DNA of 64,000 bases. It comes from Parapristionchus giblindavisi (lineage: Eukaryota > Nematoda > Chromadorea > Rhabditida > Diplogasteridae). Below the pieces are notes generated by a model. The model was given only the letters and a program-made list of their open reading frames with translations. It made no database searches and was not told the DNA's origin. Location: NCBI GenBank assembly GCA_943737045.1, contig CALSFV010000226.1, positions 186,001 to 250,000 on the forward strand, read 5' to 3'. The translations under genes and the position numbers were made by a program. The stretch's first letter is position 1. Each line of letters opens with the position of its first letter. Shown here piece by piece: positions 1 to 10,565 of the stretch.

Positions 1-494
1 GTATGTCCAAAAAACGGTTTGGAATTTTTTCGAATTTTCTCTTCAAGAGTCGGAAACCTTCCGAAATTGGCATGGTGCTGCCCCATGACCATGCGATAAT
101 ACTTGTTGAATCTGAGGCCTGTAGCTCGACTACTGACTGAGGTATGGCATTTTTACGAAATTTTGATGGGTCAGGCGAAATTAGCGCATTCCTTATTGCG
201 GTATGCAATCAACGTGGTTAATGGCTTAAAATGTTCGCTGATAGTTGTTCGTTTCTCACAAAAATATTGGACTCACAGAAAAAATCTACCTGAGAATAAA
301 CCTATTTTTACGATCGCACCTCGGCATTTCAAGAATGATGAAATCATTTCATCACCGTAGGTAATAATCGATACCTTCATAATTTTCTCCAATGTTCATA
401 CTATATAATAAAATTAAACCGAGGCCGATCGGCCAAGTACGTAAAAAGTTATAACGATTCGAATTTTGCGTCCATACTTTTGCACGGTACTGTA
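1..494. other. Left-edge intergenic stretch, no gene recognised
   Basis: No supported coding exon or RNA gene was found. The only open frames are short, low-complexity and lack convincing splice context. The stretch ends at a palindromic element. Exons 1-4 of the adjacent receptor gene would be expected here or further left, but I could not find them. Confidence 0.4.
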
Positions 495-1961
495 TCACGC
501 ATATTTCCTAAGAATTCACCAAAATCCACTGATTTACTACACACTTTTGAGTTGACCCCCTCTTTTCTCCACAGTTTTCGATGCCCCTTGGGTAGGGCAT
601 CCCAGATCCCGAGTAGCAAGGATGGTAGATCAAACGTCTCTCCAGGAGCTCACGTCAAAGTTCGTCGTTGAGGCTCCTTCCGATGCGATTATCACGGCTC
701 ACAGTAGAGCTATGAAAAAGTTTCCAACAGATGAAATGTGTATTTTCTCGAGTACTTTCAGATAAAAAAATGAAAACGCAACTTTTTAATTTTTCGTTCG
801 CTAAGGAATTGATCGCGTTCCATAGTCCCGGGAAAGATTTTTTTAAAGGCTCAATCGATAGAGCTCGTTCACAGCTTTCATTTAAGCTCTTGAGAGACGA
901 TTTTCATGGGGATTTGACTGAACTACGTCCAAAAAACCGCATTTGAATGCTGGTAGATCACTAATGAAAGCTTTGATCTACTCGAAATTGTCGGCTCCTT
1001 GACAGGATTGACCTGTAACATACGGGAGAAAGGGCTGAGGATGATTCTAAAGTTGATTCGCTCACTTATGTTCGTGTTGCTCAAGCTGCAGCCAAACCAG
1101 CGAAAGGAGTCCCTTCTGATGGTTCCTGGTATTGATTGACCGATGAATACCGAAGATATATTCAAGTTAAAGCTATCCGGCTCACTGGCCAAGTGATCGA
1201 TGTTCCTCGAAGAATTCCAGAGCGAATTTTCGTTGGACTGAATCTATCCCATTCGACGTAGCCATCTTGGATGCTTATTTACTGGTTCGAACTGGGATAT
1301 TCTCTCATATCTGCAGTACTCATCGGTCAATCAATACCAGGAACCATCAGAAGGGACTCCTTTCGCTTATTTGGCTGCAGCTTGAGCAACACGAACATAA
1401 GTGAGCGAATCAACGTCAGAATCATCCTCAGCCCTTTCTCCTGTATGTTACAGGACTATCCTGTCAAGGAGCCGACAATTTCGAGTAGATCAAAGCTTTC
1501 ATTAGTGATCTACCAACATTCAAATACTGTTTTTGGACGTAGTTCAGTCAAATCCCCATGAAAATCGTCTCTCAAGAGCTTAAATGAAAGCTGTGAACGA
1601 GCTCTATCGATTGAGCCTTTTAAAAAATCTTTCCCGGGTCTATGGAACGCGATCAATTCCTTAGCGAACGTAAAATTAAAAAGTTGCGTTTTCATATTTT
1701 TATCTGAAAGTACTCGAGAAAATACACATTTCATCTGTTGGAAACTTTTTCATAGCTCTACTGTGAGCCGTGATAATCGCATCGGAAGGAGCCTCAACGA
1801 CGAACTTTGACGTGAGTTCCTGGAGAGACGTTTGATCTACCATCCTTGCTACTCTGGATCTGGGATGCCCTACCTAAGGGGCATCGAAAACTGTGGAGAA
1901 AAGAGGGGGTCAACTCAAAAGTGTGTAGTAGAATCGGTCAATTCTTAGGAAATATGCCTGA
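495..1961. mobile_element. Palindromic (foldback) DNA element, TA-flanked
   Basis: Two inverted arms of about 640 bp (roughly 495-1146 and 1317-1961) surround a spacer of about 170 bp. The ends read TATCACGCATATTTCC on the left and the inverse of TATCAGGCATATTTCC on the right, so the element is bounded by TA as in Tc1/mariner-type elements. The arms are near-identical, suggesting recent insertion or arm homogenisation. No transposase frame is visible, so it is probably non-autonomous. It ends 7 bp before exon 5 of a receptor gene, so it sits in or replaces the intron 4 region. Confidence 0.75.
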
Positions 1962-2965
1962 TATATAGGGTCAATGTTCTCGTTGCTCGTGATATCGATT
2001 GAGCGAACGATAGCCACAGTAAACTACAGTAGTTATGAGCGAGCTCCCAAATTACTAGGACTCCTTTTCGGCTTTATTGAGGTACACAAGTCGAATCTTG
2101 TCCAAACCTTTTGAAATATAATTTTTTTTGAGATATTGATTCCTATCATTATAACAATATCATTGTCGGTGGAGTTTGATTTCAACGAGAAATACGCATA
2201 TTGTACTATGGTCACGGCGAAGAACATGGAAATGACAAAATTAAGCGGGGTTTGTGCGATATTGCTGACAATTTGAAATCTTAATGTCGCAATAATTTTA
2301 ACACTAATGTCCTTATATCAAATGTTGTCGTTTGATAAGCATCTATTGACAGACTATTATGCTATGATAATTATCAAAACTCTAGCATTCAATTTACAAT
2401 TTACAATAGTAATTTACAGATTTTATTTTTCATTTTCAGTTCATATTCATGTTTGCCGAATTCCTAGATCTTATTATTTTCAATCTATCACTGTTATTGA
2501 ATTGGCGTAGAAGAAAGCGACGAGTTTTCGCGGATGTTAACGAAAGGTGAACTGAAATAGTTCAAAGGCTATTTGAATAAATATCAGCTAAAAACTGGAC
2601 AAATACGTTTTTGAAAAAAAAACACATGTATAGCAACATATTCAATTGCAATACGTACCTTCGAAGGCAAAGAAATCCAAGATTCAAATTTTAAAATGCT
2701 TGTTTTCAGGTATCAAATTACAGAAAATTTTCGCACATTGGCAATCATCACGCCACTCGTGTGGTAAGTCTATTATTTAAGTTATCTAATCTTTTTTCAA
2801 CAAATAAAAACAAAAATATATAAAAAAAACTAAACTATTATACATCATGTTTTACTTCTGCCTTTGCGATCTCTACTATAGTGCTTTTATAGTGTAAGTC
2901 CAGAGTGATTTCTTTGAAATCAATTCATATGCGTTTATCACCAGTATAATACAATCACACAATAA

Positions 2966-3379
2966 TTATCCGGGAATGGTAGTTGTCCAGCATTCAAGGT
3001 CACAGTTAAGGTTCATCCATACAGTCTTGTTGATACAACATCTGTAGAATGTATTGTTAGGTCCTCTTGTAGGTAGACAATCCTCCCAGAAAGGCATTTT
3101 GTTGCACTTGTTAATGCAAAGGTTGTAGCAGGTCAGGTTGAAGAATGAGAAACTAAAAATATTGATTATGATATCATTTACTGAAAGTATAAACTAACTA
3201 TCTACTACAGTAACACCAGTCCATGGTTCCGAGTACGGTACCATAACAGAAATCTTCACAGGGACTGAGAGAATAGCAACTGAAGGCGATAGAGAGCAGA
3301 GCAAGAAGAGTGAACTTGTTCTGAAAGTACAGAACGTTCAATCAATGTAAAGAAGAGAAGAGTGAAGAGGACTCACCAT
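2966..3379 (-). CDS. Nested secreted cysteine-rich protein, copy 1
   Basis: This is a three-exon gene on the strand opposite the receptor, wholly inside receptor intron 8: 3379-3377 (ATG only), 3320-3199, 3152-2966. Introns are 56 and 46 nt. The 103-residue product has a signal peptide (MNKFTLLALLSIAFS), then 13 cysteines with spacing C-X5-C-X3-C-X10-C-X-C-X10-C-X3-C-X3-C-X8-C-X12-CC-X10-C-X3-C, and sequons at about N47, N74 and N83. The second donor (GTTAGT) directly follows AGATA, so an unspliced transcript would stop after 41 residues. A TATAAAAG box lies at 3423-3416, 44 bp before the ATG. I do not recognise the family; a secreted disulfide-rich effector or signalling peptide is an inference. 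The copy is fully open although its host receptor is broken. Confidence 0.8.
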
Positions 3380-3711
3380 TGTTGAAATATGTTGAAATGT
3401 AACATTCCCCTTGGTCTTTTATACGAATTCATCCTATTTGGCAGAAATATAGAGGGAAGTATGGAATAAAGCAACAAAGGAGACTTGATAAGCGTAGGAT
3501 GATATTAAACACACCCTGCTGTTCATATGTTTTTATCAAAACTGATGTATATAGGAATTCGCTGAAGGGTGCTAGATTTAACAAACTTTTCTCGTTTCCT
3601 ATCACAAACATATTGCAACGTAGTCTTGGTCTACTAAAGAAGAAGTGCTTCATATAACAGGATTGATCTACACTGATTCTCACAATTATGCAGTTATCTG
3701 ATAGAATTTTA

Positions 3712-3831
3712 TGGTTTTTATGGTCCCGAGCGAATTGTACTCTCCGCTCTGGCAATGATCTCACGCGTTATTTGTCTACGAGAATGTGTGGCCAGAGCGG
3801 AGAGTAACATTAGCGCGGGATGTGCCTTTAA
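3712..3831. repeat. Short inverted-repeat MITE with ACTCTCCGCTCT arms
   Basis: An imperfect palindrome contains TACTCTCCGCTCTGGC and its inverse GCCAGAGCGGAGAGTA and ends in TGTGCCTTTAAG. Related copies lie near 3881-3950, 54786-54899, 60558-60680 and 61316-61436, with a partial one near 34.56 kb. The better copies are about 115-120 bp, have ends like AGGCACACCC and sit in TTAA. Here it lies in receptor intron 8 beside the nested gene. Boundaries are approximate. Confidence 0.55.
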
Positions 3832-3880
3832 GTTGAATTTAAGACGTTGGCTAAGAATACATCTGTGATTAAAGAACTAC

Positions 3881-3950
3881 TCCGAGCTATTTTACTCTCC
3901 GCTCTCACCACACTCTCTCGCAATCAATGCTAGAGCGGAGAGTTTCAAAT
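3881..3950. repeat. Second, shorter copy of the same MITE family
   Basis: It contains TTTACTCTCCGCTCT and the inverse AGAGCGGAGAGTTTC about 45 bp apart. It looks truncated compared with the 3712-3831 copy. It also lies in intron 8 of the left-most receptor gene. Confidence 0.45.
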
Positions 3951-4634
3951 GACCTGGTGGTGTTTGTTTTTAAACTTTAAAAAGCATGTGTTTCTCGTAT
4001 CAAAGGGTGTCATTACATTACAGGTGTCACTTCTCGATCATGATTCTCTCTGCCTTCGGATGGATGGGCTACTCCCTCACTCATCCCGAACTCGACCCCA
4101 GAGCATATCCCATTGTCGAAGTAGGAATTCTTCTGCTATAGTTTACCATGATATCTTTCAAATCCCAGATAAATTGCATATTTGCTCGTTTAAGGAAACA
4201 ACAGGAATGATCTACCTCCACGCAGATATTGTGCCATTTTTGGCCTACTATCTTCACAGGTTCAGTTCACTTTAACTATCCGATATCACTTTATCTTGAT
4301 ATGATACAACTCTTCTAATAATAATACATAATATTCTTTATCATTATAATAATAATGGCTCTAACTCTTCTGAAGTATTCCATAGCTAACAATTCCAGCA
4401 TTATTATACCATCCCCACTATGACATTCGTTTTACTATGACTGTTGTACAGATATTTAAGTGTCTTTTCAACGAGAATTAGTGTTAAATTAGTATATGTT
4501 AATAAATTTCAGAAAATTTTTGTTGTGTATAATGCAATTATTCATTGTTCTTCAGAAAACATCTACTGCACAATCGATGGATCATGGAGGCTAATGGAAC
4601 TGGAAACTTAGAGCCAATCTCGGTGGCTGAAATA

Positions 4635-6290
4635 GGGGGGGTGACATTTCGGCAACCGACATTTCGGCAACCGACATTTCGGCAACCGACATTTCGGCAA
4701 CGGGGCATAACTCGGTTCGTAGGGGTCATAGAAACTTGGGATGGGTATCATTGTGATCAGCATCAGTAACACTACCGTAATCTACCGTAACCCAGTTCGG
4801 TGGGTCAAATCAAGTTCGGCGGGTCAGATCGGGCATACCTCGGTTCGTAGGGGTCATAGAAACACGAGTTGGGTATCAATGTGATCAACATCAACAACAC
4901 TACCGTAATCTACCGTAACCCAGTTCGGTGGGTCAGATTAAGTTCGGTGGGTCAGATTTCACTAAAAATTGTTGGAACAGCCACTAATTGTGCGTTATCA
5001 TTATCAGCTATTGCAAACTACCGTAATCTACCGTAACCCGGTTCGGTGGGTCAGATCAAGTTCGGTGGGTCAGATTTCACTACAAACTGTCGGAATGACA
5101 ACTACGTGTGCGATATCATTATGAGCTATTGCAAACTACCGTAACCAGGTTCGGTGGGTCAGATCAAGTTCGGTGGGTCAGATTTAACTAAAAATTGTCT
5201 GAATGGCCACTACATGTGTGATATCATTATCAGCTATTGCAAACTACCGTAATCTACCGTAACCCGGTTCGGTGGGTCAGATCAAGTTCGGTGGGTCAGA
5301 TTTCACTACAAACTGTCGGAATGGCAACTACGTGTTCGATATCATTATGAGCTATTGCAAACTACCGTAACCAGGTTCGGTGGGTCATATCAAGTGCGGT
5401 GGGTCAGATCTCAGTATAAATTGTCCAAATGGTCACTATGCGCGGGGTATGATTATGAGTTATTGTAAACTACCGTAATCCACCGTAATCCGGTTCGGTG
5501 GGTCAGATCAAGTGCGATGTGTCATATTTCACTAAAAAGTGTCCAAATGGTAGTTTACAATTACTCATAATCATACCACGCGCATAGTAATCGTTTGGAC
5601 AATTTTTAGTGAAATCTGACCCACCGAACTTAATCTGACCCACGGAACCGGGTTACGGTAGATTACAGTAGTTTGCAATAGCTGATAATGATATCGCACA
5701 TGTAGCGGCCATTCAGACAATTTTTAGTTAAATCTGACCCACCGAACTTGATCTGACCCACCGAACCGGGGTACGGTAGATTACGGTAGTTTGCAATAGC
5801 TGATAATGATATCGCACATGTAGCGGCCATTCAGACAATTTTTAGTTAAATCTGACCCACCGAACTTGATCTGACCCACCGAACCGGGTTACGGTAGATT
5901 ACGGTAGTTTGCAATAGCTCATAATGATAACGCACAATTAGTGGCTGTTCCAACAATTTTTAGTGAAATCTGACCCACCGAACTTAATCTGACCCACCGA
6001 ACTGGGTTACGGTAGATTACGGTAGTGTTGTTGATGTTGATCACATTGATACCCATCTCGTGTTTCTATGACCCCTACGAGCCGAGGTATGCCCGATCTG
6101 ACCCGCCGAACTTGATTTGACCCACCGAACTGGGTTACGGTAGATTACGGTAGTGTTACTGATGCTGATCACAATGATACCCATCCCAAGTTTCTATGAC
6201 CCCTACGAACCGAGTTATGCCCCGTTGCCGAAATGTCGGTTGCCGAAATGTCGGTTGCCGAAATGTCGGTTGCCGAAATGTCACCCCCCC
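4635..6290. mobile_element. Foldback element with 9-bp target duplication, inserted in a receptor exon
   Basis: The element starts GGGGGGGTGACATTTCGGC and ends with the inverse. The exact 9-bp duplication GCTGAAATA lies at 4626-4634 and 6291-6299. Just inside the ends, ACATTTCGGCAACCG is repeated in tandem (about three units plus a partial one per side). Each arm of about 800 bp is itself a degenerate array of units of about 150 bp containing TACCGTAACCCGGTTCGGT and GGTGGGTCAGATC. No transposase is visible. A 9-bp duplication with long terminal repeats fits Mutator-like foldback elements, though the family is an inference. It disrupts exon 11 of the Sre gene. Confidence 0.85.
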
Positions 6291-6329
6291 GCTGAAATAC
6301 ACACAAAAATTATACAACAAGGATGGTAG

Positions 6330-6690
6330 AGCAAAAAAAAACATACCTTACACCGTCCTGAAATGGGCTTGTAGCTCAAAAATGAAGGAAGCTATGACAT
6401 TAAAAAAAATACTTTGTGCACACTATTTCGTCTTTTCATTGACGGAAAAATCTCTCATATTTGAGGTTATCTAAGGTGCGACAATTAGAGAAACGTTCTC
6501 TCATATGTGAGATAATTGATCTAGTTAGTTTACTAAAGTCCCCAATACTGTCTCGTGTAAGAGTGTTTTATCCAACATTTTGACTTTTTTAACCTTTTTG
6601 AAAGAGTTTGGAGTAAGCTGGCCTTTCTCTATGGTAGTCCAGTTAGACAACCTATCTGTGCATTCTTCGTTTATTTTCCGTTGTTATGAT
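6330..6690. other. Intergenic gap downstream of the left-most receptor
   Basis: AT-rich sequence following the receptor stop codon. I see no gene or clear repeat before the TTAA-flanked palindrome begins. Confidence 0.3.
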
Positions 6691-6694
6691 TTAA

Positions 6695-9240
6695 AACGCA
6701 CTCTCCCTAACAGCGGGGGGCAGCGACAGGGGGAGGGCACAAAGTTTCAAAATCATCCTAAACCATTCATATTTGGTGGTTGGAGTCCCTAGGGGTGGGA
6801 TACACTTCAGCCAAAAAATTGACCCGAATTATCGATTTTTGATCTACCAAAACTGAAAAAATCAAATTGATTTTTTCCTATTGTGTCATATATCATTCGA
6901 AAGAGCGTTGAAAGTTATGTAAAACTGACAAGTTTCAAAAGATTTCGTTCATTGGTTTTTGAGAAAAATCCGTTTTTGCGAAAAAATGCAAGATTTTTTT
7001 CCTTTCGATAAATAGCAGACCACTTTCCAGAAATCTCTTGTTCCTGCCCCAGTTGAAATATTGTGTAAAAATAGCAGGGCTATCCGAATAACACAGTCAT
7101 TTTAAAAATCTGCGTTCCGGAATATGACATATTGCCAAAAAACTAGCGCTTTTTAGCGTTACAATCGTCGACGCGGGTTCGATTCCGGCCAGGGGTCAAA
7201 ATTTTTGCAAATTTTTTTTAGTTCCCTTTTGGCTTCTAATCATCTTTTTTCGATGTTCAGGACTGTTTTAATTGGTTTTCATAATAGGTCAAATGATTTC
7301 TAGTTATTTCAGTTGTTGTTTTCCGACACGAAAACTTATTTACTAAAGCAGTCACTAAAATTTAATTTAATTTAATTTATCATACATCAATAAGATGCGA
7401 AAACATTTGAAATAACAGATAAATACTAGCTTGTGGGGTAGAGATAGAGAAAAAACGAGAGAGAGGTAGAGGGGAGGAGGGGAAGTGTAGACTCTGTATC
7501 AAATCTCTCTCTGTACTCTGACTCTGTATCTGTATCTGTATCAAAGACTCTGTATCAAAGATCAAACGGCGATAAATGATAGGTCAGCTTGACAACGCCT
7601 AGCGATGGAGGGGTCCGTAATGATTCAATATATATTGGATTGAATCGTGAGTCTAGAATGATTCATCGAAAAAATCGATGAATCGATGAAAAATATTTAG
7701 GTGCGGGCCTATGACGATACAGGCAACGATGCTCATAACCATGTCGAATTTTCCAAGCGCTAACCCTGATAGATCGAGAAAATACTATATCACCGGAGGC
7801 TTACTAGCTTACTAGCTTGTGGGGTAGAGAGAGAAAAAAATGAGAGAGGGGTAGAGGGGAGGAGGGGAAGTGCAGCTCATACAAAGACTCTGTATCAAAG
7901 ATCAAACGGCGATCAATGATAGGTTAGGTTGGCAAGGCCTAGCGGTGGAGGGGTCCGTAATGATTCAATATATATCGGATTGAATCGTGAGTCTCGAATA
8001 ATTCATCGAGAAATCCATGAATCGATGAAAAATATTTAGGTGCGGGACTATGACTATACTGGCAAAGATGATCATAATCATGTCGAATTTTTCAAGCGAC
8101 AACCCTGATGGATCGAAAATACTATCACCGGAGGAAAGATTGGGTGCTAGCCAAATCAGCTCATATTATAGTCGCATAAAATCGGCAAGAGCCACAGCAT
8201 CCGTTAAAGGGAGAGTATCCCATAAAAATATTGATTGAAATGCCGAAAATGTTCGGACGTGAAATTTTGTCCTACCACGAATTGGGCAGTAAAAAAAACA
8301 ACAAAAAAACAAAGTGAAAGAGAAAAGATGTCTGGTCAGGATAAGAAGTGACTCTTTGCCAAATCGATAGTTGATTGGCATAAGAATGGATAAGAACGAA
8401 GCTGATGCAATTGATGATAAGGCGCTGACATCTGATGAATATCTAATAGTGACTTCCATCAGAAAGAACATGAACGAAATTTTCAACATGGACGAAACAA
8501 TTGAATTGGTGGATTGAGAACTAACCGACGTTAATTCTGTTGAGAAAGATGTATTCAAATGGTGAAGATGTATGTGCTTATGTCTCAAATGTATCATTTG
8601 GTACAAATGTTTAAAAATATAAATTTCTACTTTCAGAACTTGCATTTTAGGTATTGATCGATCTGAAAACCAGTTAAAACAGTCCTAAACATCGAAAAAA
8701 GATGATTAGAAGCCAAAAGGGAACTAAAAAAAATTTGCAAAAATTTTGACCCCTGGCCGGAATCGAACCCGCGTCGACGATTGTAACGCTAAAAAGCGCT
8801 AGTTTTTTGGCAATATGTCATATTCCGGAACGCAGATTTTTAAAATGACTGTGTTATTCGGATAGCCCTGCTATTTTTACACAATATTTCAACTGGGGCA
8901 GGAACAAGAGATTTCTGGAAAGTGGTCTGCTATTTATCGAAAGGAAAAAAATCTTGCATTTTTTCGCAAAAACGGATTTTTCTCAAAAACCAATGAACAA
9001 AATCTTTTGAAACTTGTCAGTTTTACATAACTTTCAACGCTCTTTCGAATGATTTATGACACAATAGGAAAAAATCAATTTGATTTTTTCAGTTTTGGTA
9101 GATCAAAAATCGATAATTCGGGTCAATTTTTTGGCTGAAGTGTATCCCACCCCTAGGGACTCCAACCACCAAATATGAATGGTTTAGGATGATTTTGAAA
9201 CTTTGTGCCCTCCCCCCTCCGCCCTTACAGAGAGCGCGTT
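6695..9240. mobile_element. Long palindromic element flanked by TTAA
   Basis: TTAA occurs at 6691-6694 and 9241-9244. The ends read AACGCACTCTCCCTAACAG and the inverse of AACGCGCTCTCTGTAAGGG. Arms of roughly 650 bp (about 6695-7370 and 8650-9240) are nearly identical in inverse orientation and each carries a tRNA B-box-like motif, GCGGGTTCGATTCCGGCC (about 7168-7185 and its mirror near 8755-8775). The middle 1.25 kb is not palindromic and holds a direct repeat. A related partial arm lies at about 49150-49330. The layout resembles the palindromic TTAA-target repeats known from Caenorhabditis. No transposase was seen. Confidence 0.75.
7427..8130. repeat. Direct tandem repeat of about 380 bp inside the palindrome
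   Basis: Two units begin with ACTAGCTTGTGGGGTAGAGA at about 7427 and 7811. They share the purine-rich stretch, the ACTCTGTATCAAAGATCAAA segment, and the GGGTCCGTAATGATTCAATA and AATATTTAGGTGCGGG blocks. The units differ by small changes, so the duplication is not brand new. Confidence 0.65.
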
Positions 9241-9489
9241 TTAAGTTGTTGTGATCTATGTAACGTGATTTACCGAAACCTAAAGTGATGTATGTTTTTT
9301 TTGCAGAAAATATACGGTCGAGAATATAAATTACGACGCAGTTCTCTCGTGAAAAATAAATCATAAAAGATCAGCATCAATAATGTTACTCTGTCTGACA
9401 TCAATACAATATTAAAGCAATACCCCAGCTAATTATGGGAATCTATCAGCTCTGGTTACATTTCTGTAAATAAACATCTGAGAATACAG

Positions 9490-9745
9490 AGAGTTATGAG
9501 TATCCGAGTTTTTTTTTTTAAATTAACATTTTTGTGCGCAATATACGGGACGCGAGCGGGTTGCCGCTTGCGTCCATTACGCTTAAAAGTTCACTCCCCC
9601 CTCGAGCTAATTTGAAACTATCATTATCGGTTGGTTTTAAAGGAACACCCGAGGAAACTCTACTATATAGAAATACTCTTTCACTTTCTTTGAGAGAGTG
9701 CTGCCGACCCGAGTGTAAAATTAGCAATCAAGGAAATGATTGGTT
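9490..9745. repeat. Probable MITE-like fragment
   Basis: Contains TTTAAAGGAACACCCGAGG and AGAGAGTGCTG motifs resembling the ends of the TTAA/AGGCACACCC MITEs seen elsewhere, plus a GC-richer core (GGACGCGAGCGGGTTGCCGC). Boundaries could not be fixed. Confidence 0.3.
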
Positions 9746-10565
9746 ATGACTCGATCTTCATAAAAATACTCAGCGCCCTCACAGAATTTTTTTAAAATAT
9801 AGTGAGTCGAAATTTTGTAGGATCGTCTTGGAAAAATCGTTATTTTTCACATAAAAAGATATGTACAGGGTCGATTCTGAAAATGAACCATGAACCAAAT
9901 GAAAATGAACCAATTGGAGAAGTTTTTACTCGTTGTACAAACTATTTTTTGTCCCTTTGTTAGACGTTTACTTTCTGTCGTTTGTAATGCAATATTAGAT
10001 AAACACCTCTAAACCCAGGTATATTTTGGACAACGAAATTCAAGGTGGAATATTTTCGATTATCACGGGTCTTCGGTAAAAGTCTAGCAAACTCTGCCAC
10101 TAAGAAAATTTTTTTGTCTCCGATTGCGATGAAAGTCGGTCAGTGGGTGTGGTTGGGGCCTTCCTGGTCTTGAGAAGGCCTAGCCACTTGATTTGGCCAA
10201 AACTGCAAATTATCGATTTTTTTGTGATCTACCCTGACAAAGATCATAACTCGGTTCATTTTCGTCGTACTGCGAGCTGACAGGTGTCATTCAAACCGTT
10301 TTCTAATGCTCTCCAAAAAAATTGTTCATGACACGTTCCCTGCTAAGTCGTCTTCAGGGCGAAAAACGCGAAAGTTTTTCGATCGTATCTGCCTTCAAAA
10401 TGGTCCAATCGACTATTTAAAAAAAAAACGAAAAAGAATTTAAATGCATTCTTCTTCTTCCTTTTTAATCCACAAGTGCAACTTGCAATCTTATTGACTC
10501 AAAAAATTTTATTTGGCAATAACAGCATGACAGAACAATCGAGTATTTTATCTCATAGAATTCCT
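9746..10565. other. 3' flank of Sre-A, no gene seen
   Basis: AT-rich intergenic DNA. A segment near 10080-10400 (CTTGAGAAGGCCTAGCC and neighbours) has the look of a dispersed repeat, but no second copy is recognisable here. No supported exon. Confidence 0.3.

Larger units (their letters stand above)
1969..6329 (+). pseudogene. Sre-type chemoreceptor gene, 5' exons not seen, last exon split by a transposon
   Basis: Exons matching exons 5-11 of the intact paralogues lie at 1969-2081, 2133-2249, 2440-2546, 2710-2763, 4024-4120, 4195-4259 and 4556-6329. All splice sites and phases up to exon 11 are intact. Exon 5 carries the ISIERTIATVNYSSYE signature after TM3; exon 7 has the basic loop RRRKRRVFADVNE; exon 10 encodes TM7. 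Exon 11 is interrupted after the codons for VAEI by a 1.66-kb foldback element, so translation runs into its terminal repeats and stops by 4769. Beyond the element the original tail resumes and ends at TAG 6327-6329. Exons 1-4 were not found; another palindrome lies just upstream. Intron 8 carries an intact antisense cysteine-rich gene. The receptor is probably non-functional, or makes an altered C-terminus if an upstream 5' end exists outside the window. Confidence 0.8.

Noticed and set aside
8166..8645. 159-codon minus-strand frame
   Set aside because: It lies in the middle of a palindromic element, has low-complexity Phe/Ser/His-rich content, and has no motif or splice context.
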